A stretch of 36,067 nucleotides of DNA from positions 1-36,067 of the forward strand of contig JAIFKU010000041.1 of the NCBI GenBank assembly GCA_020049495.1. Reading direction: 5' to 3'. Source of the DNA: Accumulibacter sp. Its GTDB lineage: Bacteria > Pseudomonadota > Gammaproteobacteria > Burkholderiales > Rhodocyclaceae. A program made the position numbers and the translations under genes. Below the pieces are notes generated by a model. The model was given only the letters and a program-made list of their open reading frames with translations, did not search any database and had not been told where the DNA came from. Shown here one piece after another: positions 26,520-34,335 of the stretch. Each line of letters begins with the position of its first letter. Position 1 is the stretch's first letter.

Positions 26520-27287
26520 ATGAAGGTCAGAATTCTCGGTTGCAGTGGTGGTATCGGAGGGCGTCATCTGCGCACCACCTCAATGCTCGTCGATCACGAC
26601 ATTCTGATTGATGCCGGTACTGGTGTGGCGGACCTCTCGCTAGCTGAACTGGCGATGATTGATCATGTGTTCATTACGCATTCGCATCTTGACCACATCG
26701 CCTCGCTGCCGCTGATGATCGACTCGATTGCCGACATGCGCGACAAACCGGTCACGGTTTATGCCACCGATGCGACGCTTGAAATTCTCCGCAATCACAT
26801 CTTCAACTGGGCGATCTGGCCGGACTTCAGCGAGATTTCGATTCGCCAGGCCGCCGTCATGCAGTACAGGGCGATTCGCGTCGGCGAAAAAATCGCTCTC
26901 GGCGAACGCACGATCACGGCGGTTCCCGCCGAACATACCGTACCGGCGGTTGGCTATCACCTCGATTCCGGAGCGGGCAGCCTGGTGTTTACCGGCGATA
27001 CGACAATCAACGACGCCTTCTGGCCGGTACTCAACAGGATTGCCAATTTGCGTTACCTGATTATCGAAACGGCGTTCTCGAATCAGGAAAAGCGTCTGGC
27101 CGCCATGTCGAAACATCTCTGTCCGAGCATGCTCGGCGAGGAACTTGCCCGGCTTGAGCGGACGGCGAAAATCTATATTTCGCACCTCAAGCCCGGACAG
27201 ATCGAGTTGATCATGAGCGAGATCGAGGAATGTGCCGGTGATTTCAATCCCAAGATGTTGCAGAACAACAAGGTTTTTGATTTCTGA
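26520..27287 (+). CDS. Metallo-beta-lactamase-fold hydrolase, probable cyclic-nucleotide phosphodiesterase
   Basis: The 255-residue protein has the metallo-beta-lactamase motif THSHLDHIASLP (His54, His56, Asp58, His59), then His139 in PAEHTVPAVGY, Asp160 in FTGDTTIND and His222 in YISHLKPGQ, enough for a two-metal centre. The order and the HLDH signature resemble class II (PDE1/CpdP-like) cyclic-nucleotide phosphodiesterases. Its place 31 bp after an adenylate cyclase and 6 bp before a cyclic-nucleotide-binding protein supports cAMP hydrolysis. Family membership is firm; the substrate is inference. GGAGA precedes the ATG by a few bases. No signal peptide, so it acts on cytoplasmic cAMP. Confidence 0.82.
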   Translation: MKVRILGCSGGIGGRHLRTTSMLVDHDILIDAGTGVADLSLAELAMIDHVFITHSHLDHIASLPLMIDSIADMRDKPVTVYATDATLEILRNHIFNWAIWPDFSEISIRQAAVMQYRAIRVGEKIALGERTITAVPAEHTVPAVGYHLDSGAGSLVFTGDTTINDAFWPVLNRIANLRYLIIETAFSNQEKRLAAMSKHLCPSMLGEELARLERTAKIYISHLKPGQIELIMSEIEECAGDFNPKMLQNNKVFDF

Positions 27288-27293
27288 ACCATC

Positions 27294-28379
27294 ATGACTG
27301 ATCAATTACCGATGACCACCCGCTTCGTTGATCCGCACGTTCTCGATCGACTGGAGCCGATCTGTGCGCTGTCCGCCATGCGCTTGCGCGAACTGGCCGG
27401 ACACTGCAGCAGCGAGGCGGTCGCGCGGGGAAACGATCCCTTCCGTTTGCGGGGTGTGGTGCAGGGACAGTCAGTCTATCTGTTGTCGGGGGAACTCAAG
27501 CTGTCTCTGGACGACGGCTCTTCGCGTGTTCTGGTGGGCGGCAGCGAAGCCTCGCTGTGGCCGCTGGTCAAGCGTCCGCCGCTGATGCGCAGTGCCAAGG
27601 CGATTACCGACATCGAATTGCTGCGTATAGACGATGAGATGCTCGACATCATGATGGCCTGGGATCAGTTGTCGGCGGGCGCCGACAGCGCTTCCGGCGT
27701 CCCGGAAGAAACCGACTGGCGCCTGCTGTCGCAAGCCTTCCGCCTGCAGAGCCTGGTCGGTGGCGTGCTCTCGCCTCTGCCCACGGCGAGTATTGACGAG
27801 CTTTTCCGGCGTTTTGAACGGGTCAAGGCCAAGGCCGGCGAGGTCATCCTGCGTGAAGGCGACGCCGGCGATTATTATTACATTGTCGAGAGTGGCCGCT
27901 GCGCGGTGGCACGCAAGGTGGGCGGGGTCGATATGGCGCTGGCCGAACTGAAAGCCGGCGATGCTTTCGGCGAAGAAGCGCTGGTCGCCGAAAGCACGCG
28001 CAATGCCACGGTGCGCATGAAAACAGCCGGTGTTCTGCTGCGCCTCGGGAAGAACGATTTCATCGAGCTCTTGCGCGAACCGCTGCTGCGGCGGCTGGAT
28101 CGTGCGCAAGCCGAGCAGCATGTGGCGGCCGGTGCGGTGTGGCTCGATGTGCGTTATCCGTCCGAGTATCGCAATGACCGGCTGACGGGTGCGGTGAACG
28201 TGCCTTTGAGCGAAATTCGCAACGCCATCGGCGTACTCGAGCGCGAACGCGAGTACATCGTCTATTGTCAAAGCGGTCGCCGCAGTTCGGCGGCGGCCTT
28301 TCTCCTTTCGCAACGCGGTTATCGCGCCTGCTGGTTGGAGGGCGGCCTGAATGCCGGCGCCTTGCCCGAGCGGTCGTGA
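27294..28379 (+). CDS. Cyclic-nucleotide-binding domain / rhodanese fusion protein
   Basis: The 361-residue protein has three parts. An N-terminal domain (about 12-118) looks like a degenerate cyclic-nucleotide-binding barrel. A complete one spans about 160-262, with the phosphate-binding cassette FGEEAL at 225-230 and Arg236 in STRNATV. A C-terminal rhodanese domain spans about 268-358, with WLDVRYPSEY and active-site Cys325 in YCQSGRRS. It should bind cAMP made by the neighbouring cyclase. Rhodaneses carry sulfur as persulfide or act as binding or phosphatase-like modules; which applies here is unknown. There is no DNA-binding helix-turn-helix, so it is not a CRP-type regulator. It starts 6 bp after the phosphodiesterase gene. 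Confidence 0.9.
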   Translation: MTDQLPMTTRFVDPHVLDRLEPICALSAMRLRELAGHCSSEAVARGNDPFRLRGVVQGQSVYLLSGELKLSLDDGSSRVLVGGSEASLWPLVKRPPLMRSAKAITDIELLRIDDEMLDIMMAWDQLSAGADSASGVPEETDWRLLSQAFRLQSLVGGVLSPLPTASIDELFRRFERVKAKAGEVILREGDAGDYYYIVESGRCAVARKVGGVDMALAELKAGDAFGEEALVAESTRNATVRMKTAGVLLRLGKNDFIELLREPLLRRLDRAQAEQHVAAGAVWLDVRYPSEYRNDRLTGAVNVPLSEIRNAIGVLEREREYIVYCQSGRRSSAAAFLLSQRGYRACWLEGGLNAGALPERS

Positions 28380-28469
28380 GCCGCGTTGGCAAAGGTCTGC
28401 CCGGCAATAAATCTGTGTTTCTGTGGTAGAGGGTTCTGGCAATTTTTACAGCTTCTGAGCGCAATTAAC

Positions 28470-28614
28470 CTAAGGATGCGCTGATTAAATGACGAATTGT
28501 CATTCCGGCGAAAGCCGGAATCCAGGAAAATCAAGGTACTGGACACCGGCACTCCAAGGGTACTTCCTTCGGGGCGCTTTCGCCGGTGTGACGACTTATT
28601 CAGTGTTTCCCTAA
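28470..28614. repeat. MITE/REP-like inverted-repeat element, copy B
   Basis: The element is flanked by CTAA on both sides (28470-28473 and 28611-28614), a YTAR-type 4-bp direct repeat as made by IS5-group transposition. Just inside are imperfect terminal inverted repeats: GGATGCGCTGATTAAAT on the left, and on the right the complement of GGAAACACTGAATAAGT. Inner arms GTCATTCCGGCG (28499-28510) and CGCCGGTGTGAC (28581-28592) match copies A and C, and 28554-28577 is identical to 7182-7205. It carries no open frame and lies between the rhodanese-fusion gene and the GspE-like gene, ending 19 bp before the latter's ATG. Confidence 0.78.
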
Positions 28615-28633
28615 CAGATTGATCAGTTCTCAT

Positions 28634-30982
28634 ATGGATAATTCCGGTACGGGTGATGTGGGCAACCGCTTGAAGTTCCTCAAGGACCTTCAGATTGTCA
28701 CCAACAAGATTCATGCAACCAACAATACCGACGAGATCATGCTCGAGCTGTCGCAGGATATTTGCAACCTGTTCAACAGTGACCGCCTGACCATTTACGT
28801 GCTCAGCGAAGACAAACAGAGCATCGTTTCCAAGGTCAAGACCGGGCTCACCTCGTTCAAGGATCTCAAGCTGCCGATCTCCGAGCAGAGTGTGGCCGGC
28901 TATGTGGCCTCGATGCGCCGGGCGGTGAATATCCGGGATGTCTACGATGAACAGGAGCTGAAGGGCTACAGCCCGAGCATGCAGTTTCTCAAGGAAGTCG
29001 ATAAGCGCACCGGTTATCGTTCGAAACAGATGCTGGTGGCGCCCATTCTGGATGCCCAGAACAACGACTTGCTCGGCGTGGTGCAACTCATCAACAACCG
29101 TTCGGACCGGCCGTTCCCGGCGCTGGCCGACGAGGGCGTGCTTGGCCTGGCGCAGACCCTGGCCGTGGCCCTGACCCAGCGCCAGAAGCCGCGTCAGGTG
29201 GTGCGCACGAAGTATGATGATCTGGTCACCGATGCCATCATTTCCGCCGATGAGCTCGACCTGGCGCAGCGCTCGGCGCGGCGCAAGAACGTCGATATCG
29301 AAGAAGTCCTGATCAAGGAATTCCAGGTCAAGCTGTCGGCGATCGGTAATGCACTGTCCAGATTCTTCGCTGTTCCTTACGAGGCTTTCCGGCAGGACAG
29401 GCTCAAGCCGATGGATCTGCTCAAGAACCTCAAGCGCGATTATGTCGAGGCCAACCAGTGGCTGCCGATCGAGGAAAGCCAGGAGGGGATCATCGTTATT
29501 TCGATGGATCCGGAGCGCATCAAGGGATCGCGCATCGTCAATAATATTTTCCCGAAGAGCAAGATCGTCTATCGGGTGACGACCAACGCCGAGTTCAAGC
29601 TGGGCGTCGATCAGTTCTACGGCGCGCTGTCCGACATGGGCTCGGTCGGGGACATGCTGTCGGGGCTCGATGACGGAGAATCCCTTGAATCCGGAGGCAG
29701 TGCCGACGAGTTGAGTGCGGCGGCCGATAACGAACTGGTTCGTCTGGTCAACAAGATCATCGTCGAGGCCTATCAGCAAGGTGCTTCGGATATTCACATC
29801 GAGCCGCGTCCGGGCAAGGAAAAGACCCTGGTGCGTTTCCGCAAGGACGGTTCGCTCGGGCCGTATATCGAGGTCCCGGCTTCGTACCGCAATGCGCTGA
29901 TCGCGCGCATCAAGATCATGTGTGATCTGGACATTTCCGAAAAGCGCCGGCCGCAGGACGGCAAGATCAAGTTCAAGAAGTTCGGGCCGGTGGACATCGA
30001 GTTGCGCGTGGCGACGATCCCCACGGCGGGCGGCATGGAGGATGTGGTGATGCGCATCCTCGCCGCCGGCGAGCCGATTCCGCTCGATAGCCTGGGCGTC
30101 AGTCCGGGCAACCTCGTGCGCCTGAAAGAGGTGGTCGGCAAGCCCTACGGCCTGTTCTTCGTTTGCGGCCCGACGGGGTCCGGCAAGACCACCACGCTGC
30201 ATTCGATCCTGAGCTATATCAACAAGCCGGAAACCAAGATCTGGACGGCCGAGGATCCGGTCGAAATTACCCAGAAGGGCTTGCGCCAGGTCCAGGTCAA
30301 CAAGAAGTCCGGACTCGATTTCGCGACGGTGATGCGCGCCTTCCTGCGTGCCGACCCGGACGTCATCATGGTCGGTGAAATGCGTGACAAGGAAACCGTT
30401 TCCATCGGTATCGAGGCCTCGCTCACCGGCCACCTGGTTTTCGCCACGCTGCACACCAACAGCGCGCCCGAGTCGATCAACCGCCTGCTCGACATGGGCA
30501 TGGACCCGTTCAACTTTGCCGATGCTCTGCTCGGTATCCTCGCCCAGCGTCTGGCCAAGCGTCTGTGCAAGTCGTGCAAGGAAGCCTATCAGCCGACGCC
30601 GGAAGAAACCAGGCATCTGATTTCGGAGTACTGTGAAGACTTGGCCAATACCGATAACTGGAAGAAGGACCCGAAAGCGGCGGCTGAGGCGGTGCATGCC
30701 GAATGGCTCAAGCATTACGCCAAGGACGGCAAGTTCACCCTCTATCGCACCAAGGGCTGCGACGCCTGTGGCGGCAGCGGTTACAAGGGGCGGGTGGGTC
30801 TGCACGAACTGCTGATCGGCACCGACCTGCTGAAGAAACAGATCCAGGAGCACGCCCGCGTCGCCGAACTGTTTGCCACGGCGATCAACGAAGGCATGCG
30901 GACGCTGAAGATGGACGGTATCGAAAAGGTCATGTCGGGGATTACCGACATCAAGCAGGTTCGTTCGGTCTGCATCAAGTAG
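28634..30982 (+). CDS. GAF-domain GspE/PilB-family ATPase
   Basis: The 782-residue protein begins with a GAF domain (about 15-190; TGYRSKQMLVAPI, LLGVVQLIN). A GspE-N/MshEN-like domain follows (about 195-340), lacking the RLG motif usual for c-di-GMP-binding MshEN. A complete secretion ATPase fills about 365-782: ASDIHIEP, Walker A GPTGSGKT (512-519), Asp box and Walker B in DPDVIMVGEMRD, His box in ATLHTNSAPE, and a four-Cys zinc site (Cys645, 648, 709, 712). Such ATPases power type IV pilus or type II secretion assembly. No pilin, PilC or secretin gene is nearby, so it is an orphan motor or supplies a machine encoded elsewhere. The ATG at 28634 has a weak ribosome binding site; element B lies just upstream. 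Confidence 0.9.
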   Translation: MDNSGTGDVGNRLKFLKDLQIVTNKIHATNNTDEIMLELSQDICNLFNSDRLTIYVLSEDKQSIVSKVKTGLTSFKDLKLPISEQSVAGYVASMRRAVNIRDVYDEQELKGYSPSMQFLKEVDKRTGYRSKQMLVAPILDAQNNDLLGVVQLINNRSDRPFPALADEGVLGLAQTLAVALTQRQKPRQVVRTKYDDLVTDAIISADELDLAQRSARRKNVDIEEVLIKEFQVKLSAIGNALSRFFAVPYEAFRQDRLKPMDLLKNLKRDYVEANQWLPIEESQEGIIVISMDPERIKGSRIVNNIFPKSKIVYRVTTNAEFKLGVDQFYGALSDMGSVGDMLSGLDDGESLESGGSADELSAAADNELVRLVNKIIVEAYQQGASDIHIEPRPGKEKTLVRFRKDGSLGPYIEVPASYRNALIARIKIMCDLDISEKRRPQDGKIKFKKFGPVDIELRVATIPTAGGMEDVVMRILAAGEPIPLDSLGVSPGNLVRLKEVVGKPYGLFFVCGPTGSGKTTTLHSILSYINKPETKIWTAEDPVEITQKGLRQVQVNKKSGLDFATVMRAFLRADPDVIMVGEMRDKETVSIGIEASLTGHLVFATLHTNSAPESINRLLDMGMDPFNFADALLGILAQRLAKRLCKSCKEAYQPTPEETRHLISEYCEDLANTDNWKKDPKAAAEAVHAEWLKHYAKDGKFTLYRTKGCDACGGSGYKGRVGLHELLIGTDLLKKQIQEHARVAELFATAINEGMRTLKMDGIEKVMSGITDIKQVRSVCIK

Positions 30983-30993
30983 GAGCGTGAGCC

Positions 30994-32601
30994 GTGGATA
31001 CGATGAGTGATCTGTTCAAGCGTTTCGAGCAACTCAACGAGATCGGGGCATCGCTCTCCAGCGAGCGTGAAATCGGACGCCTGCTGGAAAACATCCTGCT
31101 CGCCGCGAAGGCCATTACCCATGCCGATGGCGGGACGCTCTACCGGATCAGCGAAGACCAGAAATCCTTGCGCTTTGAAATCGTGCGTACCGACTCGCTG
31201 AACATTGCCTATGGCGGGACCAGCGGCGAACCGATTTCGGCCAAGTTCAAGGATCTGCCGCTTTATCGCGAAGATGGCCAGGAAAACAACTCGCTGATTG
31301 CCGCCTATTCGGCGATTCATGCACGGACGGTCAATATCGCCGATGCCTACACGGCAGAAGGCTTCGATTTCTCGGGGACACGAAAATTCGACCAGGTGAC
31401 CGGATACCGTTCGCAGTCCTTCCTCACTGTGCCGATGAAGAATCACGAGAACGAGATCATCGGAGTCCTGCAACTGATCAATGCCATCGATCCGGACAGC
31501 GGGGCGGTGCATGAGTTCTCCAATGCCGATCAGCGACTGGCCGAATCGCTGGCGTCGCAGGCCGCCGTGGCCCTGACCAATCGCCTTCTGGTCAAGCAAC
31601 TGGAAGACCTGTTCGAAGCCTTCATCACCCTGATCAACTTGGCCATTGATGAAAAATCACCCTACACCGGCGGCCATTGCCAGCGTGTTCCCTCGCTGAC
31701 GATGATGCTCGCTGAAGCGGCTGTTGCGACCACCGAGGGGTCGCTGGCCAGCTTCTCGATGAACGACAGGGATCGCTACGAACTGAAGATCGCCGGCCTG
31801 CTGCACGACTGCGGCAAGGTGACGACACCGGTGCATGTGGTCGACAAGGCGACCAAGCTGCAAACGATCTTTGACCGTATCCAGATGATCGATACGCGCT
31901 TTGAAGTGCTGCGCCGCGATGCCGAACTGACCATGCTGCGCGCCGTCATGGCCGGCGCGGATCGCGCGTCGTCCGAGCAGGACTGGCAGGAGAAAATGCG
32001 CGCCATCGACGCCGATCGCGCCTTCCTGCGCCGCGTCAATATCGGCGGTGAAGCGATGAAGCCCGAGGATCAGGAGCATGTGCGCCAGATTTCGAAGAAC
32101 TATCGCTGGGTCAATAGCGAAGCCGGGGTTGAAACCGATTTTCTCACGGAGAATGAGGTCGAAAACCTGACCATTCGTGCCGGAACGCTGACCCAGTCCG
32201 AGCGTGAAACGATCAACTACCACATCGTGGCGACCATCAAGATGCTTGAATCGCTGCCCTGGCCCAAGCACCTCAAGCATGTTCCCGAATACGCCGGCGG
32301 TCACCACGAGCGCATGGATGGCAAGGGCTATCCGAAGGGGCTCAAGCGCGACGAGATGTCGGTGCAGGCCAGGATCATGGGCATCGCCGACATTTTCGAA
32401 GCGCTGACCGCGCACGACCGGCCCTACAAGCACGCTATGAAAATCTCCGAAGCCTTGCGTATTCTTGGCAATTTCAGCAACAACGGCCACGTTGATCCCG
32501 ACCTGTACGATGTTTTCGTCAAGCAGAAAGTCTATCTGCAGTACGCCATGAACTACCTCGATCCGGCGCAGATTGACGAACCGGATGTGCCACAGGAGTA
32601 G
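30994..32601 (+). CDS. GAF-HD-GYP protein, probable c-di-GMP phosphodiesterase
   Basis: The 535-residue protein has an N-terminal GAF domain (about 15-195) like that of the gene before it (TGYRSQSFLTVPM, IIGVLQLINA). An HD-GYP domain follows (about 205-510). HD residues are His271-Asp272 in LLHDCGKVTTP; the GYP loop is HHERMDGKGYPKGL (437-450). An insertion of roughly 100 residues separates HD from the rest of the domain. HD-GYP enzymes hydrolyse c-di-GMP, and all key residues look present. It starts with GTG at 30994, 8 bases after AGGAG; an ATG three codons later is the alternative. It follows the GspE-like gene by 11 bp, so the two are co-transcribed. Confidence 0.92.
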   Translation: MDTMSDLFKRFEQLNEIGASLSSEREIGRLLENILLAAKAITHADGGTLYRISEDQKSLRFEIVRTDSLNIAYGGTSGEPISAKFKDLPLYREDGQENNSLIAAYSAIHARTVNIADAYTAEGFDFSGTRKFDQVTGYRSQSFLTVPMKNHENEIIGVLQLINAIDPDSGAVHEFSNADQRLAESLASQAAVALTNRLLVKQLEDLFEAFITLINLAIDEKSPYTGGHCQRVPSLTMMLAEAAVATTEGSLASFSMNDRDRYELKIAGLLHDCGKVTTPVHVVDKATKLQTIFDRIQMIDTRFEVLRRDAELTMLRAVMAGADRASSEQDWQEKMRAIDADRAFLRRVNIGGEAMKPEDQEHVRQISKNYRWVNSEAGVETDFLTENEVENLTIRAGTLTQSERETINYHIVATIKMLESLPWPKHLKHVPEYAGGHHERMDGKGYPKGLKRDEMSVQARIMGIADIFEALTAHDRPYKHAMKISEALRILGNFSNNGHVDPDLYDVFVKQKVYLQYAMNYLDPAQIDEPDVPQE

Positions 32602-32625
32602 GTGAGCGCGAGGGCTGAACGGGCT

Positions 32626-32686
32626 TGTGGGTCGGCCTTTCAGGACGCGTGCAGCCCTTGCTTGTCGGGCTGAAACCCGACCCACA
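32626..32686. repeat. Intergenic inverted repeat after the HD-GYP gene
   Basis: TGTGGGTCGGCCTTTCAG (32626-32643) pairs with the complement of CTGAAACCCGACCCACA (32670-32686), differing by one small indel. A second internal pairing, CAGCCC with GGGCTG (32652-32657, 32667-32672), fits in the loop. It is long enough to form a stable hairpin and may mark the 3' end of the signalling transcript, though no T-run follows. The short repeat at 32694-32724 lies directly beside it. Confidence 0.65.
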
Positions 32687-32693
32687 GGAGTCG

Positions 32694-32724
32694 GTGCGTA
32701 AATTCCATTGGTGCACGCGGAAAA
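32694..32724. repeat. Short hairpin repeat, copy 2 (of 7994-8024)
   Basis: The segment shares GTGCG, AAATTCCATT and GCACGCGGAA with 7994-8024 in the same order. Its stem is less perfect (about six of nine pairs), as expected for an older copy. It lies in the 220-bp gap between the HD-GYP and rpe genes. Confidence 0.55.
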
Positions 32725-32821
32725 AGCTTTGCGCCTTTGCGGGGATTCTGAAGGTAAAAGCAATCAACCTGTTTCCTGAGCCTTCGCGGTAAAATCTATT
32801 TTTACTTTGCCGCTTGCCGCC

Positions 32822-33511
32822 ATGTACCTCATCGCTCCCAGCATCCTTTCCGCTGACTTTACCCGGCTTGGCGAGGAAGTCGTCAACGTCATCGAATCCG
32901 GTGCCGACTGGATCCACTTCGACGTGATGGACAACCATTACGTGCCCAATCTGACCGTCGGGCCGCTGGTGTGCGAGGCGATCCGTCCCCTGACCCGGGC
33001 CTTGATCGACGTGCATCTGATGGCCAGGCCGGTTGATCGCCTCATTCATGATTTTGCCAGGGCTGGCGCCAACCTCATCAGCTTCCATCCCGAGGCTTCG
33101 GAACATGTCGACCGCAGCCTTGCACTGATCCGCGACAGCGGCTGCCAGTCAGGGCTGGTGTTCAATCCGGCCACGCCGCTCGACTACCTGGATTATGTGA
33201 TGGACAAGCTTGACCTCGTTCTCCTGATGGGGGTCAATCCGGGTTTCGGCGGGCAGGCCTTCATCCCGGCCACGCTCGCCAAGCTGCGTGCGGTGCGTGC
33301 CCGGATCGATGCCTACGAGCGTGCCAGCGGGCGACGCATCCGCCTCGAGATCGACGGCGGCGTCAAGGTCGACAACATTGCCGAGATCGCCGGCGCCGGC
33401 GCCGATACCTTCGTTGCCGGTTCGGCCATCTATGGCGCCGGACAGGATGGCGACGCACATCGCTACGATTCGATCATCGCCGACCTGCGTGCCGAACTGG
33501 CCAAAGCCTGA
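32822..33511 (+). CDS. rpe: Ribulose-phosphate 3-epimerase
   Basis: The 229-residue TIM-barrel protein is full length for Rpe. [54 protein letters not shown] and [12 protein letters not shown] carry the metal ligands and catalytic Asp residues. It interconverts ribulose 5-phosphate and xylulose 5-phosphate in the pentose phosphate pathway. The ATG at 32822 matches the family's [10 protein letters not shown] opening; an in-frame TTG five codons earlier is not needed. Its TGA overlaps the gph ATG by one base, and gph-trpE follow, a common betaproteobacterial order. Confidence 0.97.
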   Translation: MYLIAPSILSADFTRLGEEVVNVIESGADWIHFDVMDNHYVPNLTVGPLVCEAIRPLTRALIDVHLMARPVDRLIHDFARAGANLISFHPEASEHVDRSLALIRDSGCQSGLVFNPATPLDYLDYVMDKLDLVLLMGVNPGFGGQAFIPATLAKLRAVRARIDAYERASGRRIRLEIDGGVKVDNIAEIAGAGADTFVAGSAIYGAGQDGDAHRYDSIIADLRAELAKA

Positions 33512-34221
33512 TGCTGCCCATCTCTGTCGCCGAGCCAGTGGCTGTAAGCGCCGTCCTTTTCGATCTCGACGGCACCCTGCTCGATACCCTCCCTGATCTG
33601 CATGCGGCGGCCTGCGCCATGCGGCGCGATTTCGGCCTCCCGGATTTGCCTCTGGATGCCATTCGCAGCTACGTCGGGCGCGGCATTCCCAACCTCGTCA
33701 AGCGCGTGCTGGCCGCTTCGCTCGACGTGGCGGACGAGGCCGAGCCGCCACCACAGGAGGCACTGGACAGTTTCCGCCGCCACTATGCCCGGGAAAACGG
33801 CCGCAATGTCCACTGCTATCCCGGCGTGCTTGAAGGCCTGGAGATGCTCAAGGCCAAGGCCATGCCGATGGCGGTGATCACCAACAAGGCCGGGGCGTTT
33901 ACCCTGCCCCTGCTTGAACTGACCGGGCTGGCCGGCTATTTCGAGGTGGTCGTCAGCGGTGACCTCCTGCCCAAAGCCAAGCCCGACCCGATGGCGCTCA
34001 TCTGGGCCTGTGGCCGTCTCGGCGTTTCTCCGGCCGAGGCGCTGTTCATCGGCGACTCGATCAACGATTTTCTCGCCAGTCGCGCCGCCGGCTGCCACGT
34101 TTTTCTTCTGCCCTACGGTTACAACGAAGGCCGCGACGTGCAGGAGCTCGATTGCGATGCTATAGTTCCCACTGTCGAATACGCCGCACAACGCATCAGG
34201 AACCGCAAAATCAAGGTATGA
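33511..34221 (+). CDS. gph: Phosphoglycolate phosphatase (HAD family)
   Basis: The 236-residue HAD hydrolase has nucleophile Asp18 and Asp20 in LFDLDGTLLDT, the helical cap (about 27-95), the Thr/Asn motif in AVITNKAG, Lys in LPKAKPDP and the acidic motif IGDSINDFLASRAAG. It dephosphorylates 2-phosphoglycolate, a by-product of DNA repair or oxygenase activity. Its start overlaps the rpe stop (TGATG) and its own stop overlaps the ATG of the putative trp leader peptide. The gene position rpe-gph-trpE supports the name. Confidence 0.95.
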   Translation: MLPISVAEPVAVSAVLFDLDGTLLDTLPDLHAAACAMRRDFGLPDLPLDAIRSYVGRGIPNLVKRVLAASLDVADEAEPPPQEALDSFRRHYARENGRNVHCYPGVLEGLEMLKAKAMPMAVITNKAGAFTLPLLELTGLAGYFEVVVSGDLLPKAKPDPMALIWACGRLGVSPAEALFIGDSINDFLASRAAGCHVFLLPYGYNEGRDVQELDCDAIVPTVEYAAQRIRNRKIKV

Positions 34222-34295
34222 AACCACTTCACCACAAACTGCATCGGCAGCCCGCGTTCTGGGCGGAGGCGTGGCCCTGGCGTCCCTGCCGGTAG
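34218..34295 (+). CDS. trpL: Putative trp operon leader peptide
   Basis: A 25-codon frame starts ATG AAA CCA CTT and ends CGG TAG, lying between gph and trpE. It holds three Trp codons at positions 15, 19 and 21, in the segment FWAEAWPWRPC. Its ATG overlaps the gph stop codon (ATGA), so it can be translated by coupling even though the Shine-Dalgarno-like AAGG is too close. Three Trp in 25 residues directly upstream of the first Trp-pathway gene is the hallmark of ribosome-mediated attenuation. GC-rich DNA yields TGG fairly often, so chance is not excluded. Confidence 0.6.
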   Translation: MKPLHHKLHRQPAFWAEAWPWRPCR

Positions 34296-34335
34296 AGCCT
34301 CGCTTCGTTCGGGCACGCTCGCTCGTGCCTTGTCT
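34245..34335 (+). promoter_or_regulatory. Candidate trp attenuator
   Basis: Downstream of the Trp codons, GGCACG (34312-34317) and CGTGCC (34324-34329) form a 6-bp stem with a 6-base loop, followed by TTGTCTC, a weak T-run. Competing pairings exist: CGGCAG (34245-34250) with CTGCCG (34286-34291), and GCGTGGCCC (34269-34277) with GGGCACGC (34311-34318) with one bulged base. The last would disrupt the terminator-like stem. Which pair acts as anti-terminator cannot be settled by eye. Confidence 0.45.

Noticed and set aside
28499-28592. Possible CRISPR repeat or small RNA gene suggested by repeated CATTCCGG blocks
   Set aside because: The copies are inverted within single elements and scattered singly, without the regular spacers or tandem array of a CRISPR; they fit MITE/REP-like elements.
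28319-30853. An 844-codon open frame on the minus strand
   Set aside because: It lies antisense to the GAF-GspE gene, whose protein is a clear family match; the antisense translation has no recognisable domain, a composition typical of GC-rich shadow frames, and crosses repeat element B.
20082-32601. Reading the signalling cluster as a type VI secretion or phage-defence island because it has kinase, PP2C and FHA genes
   Set aside because: No Tss, Hcp, VgrG, nuclease or other effector genes are present; the surrounding genes are housekeeping, and the cyclase, phosphodiesterase and HD-GYP members point to envelope signalling.
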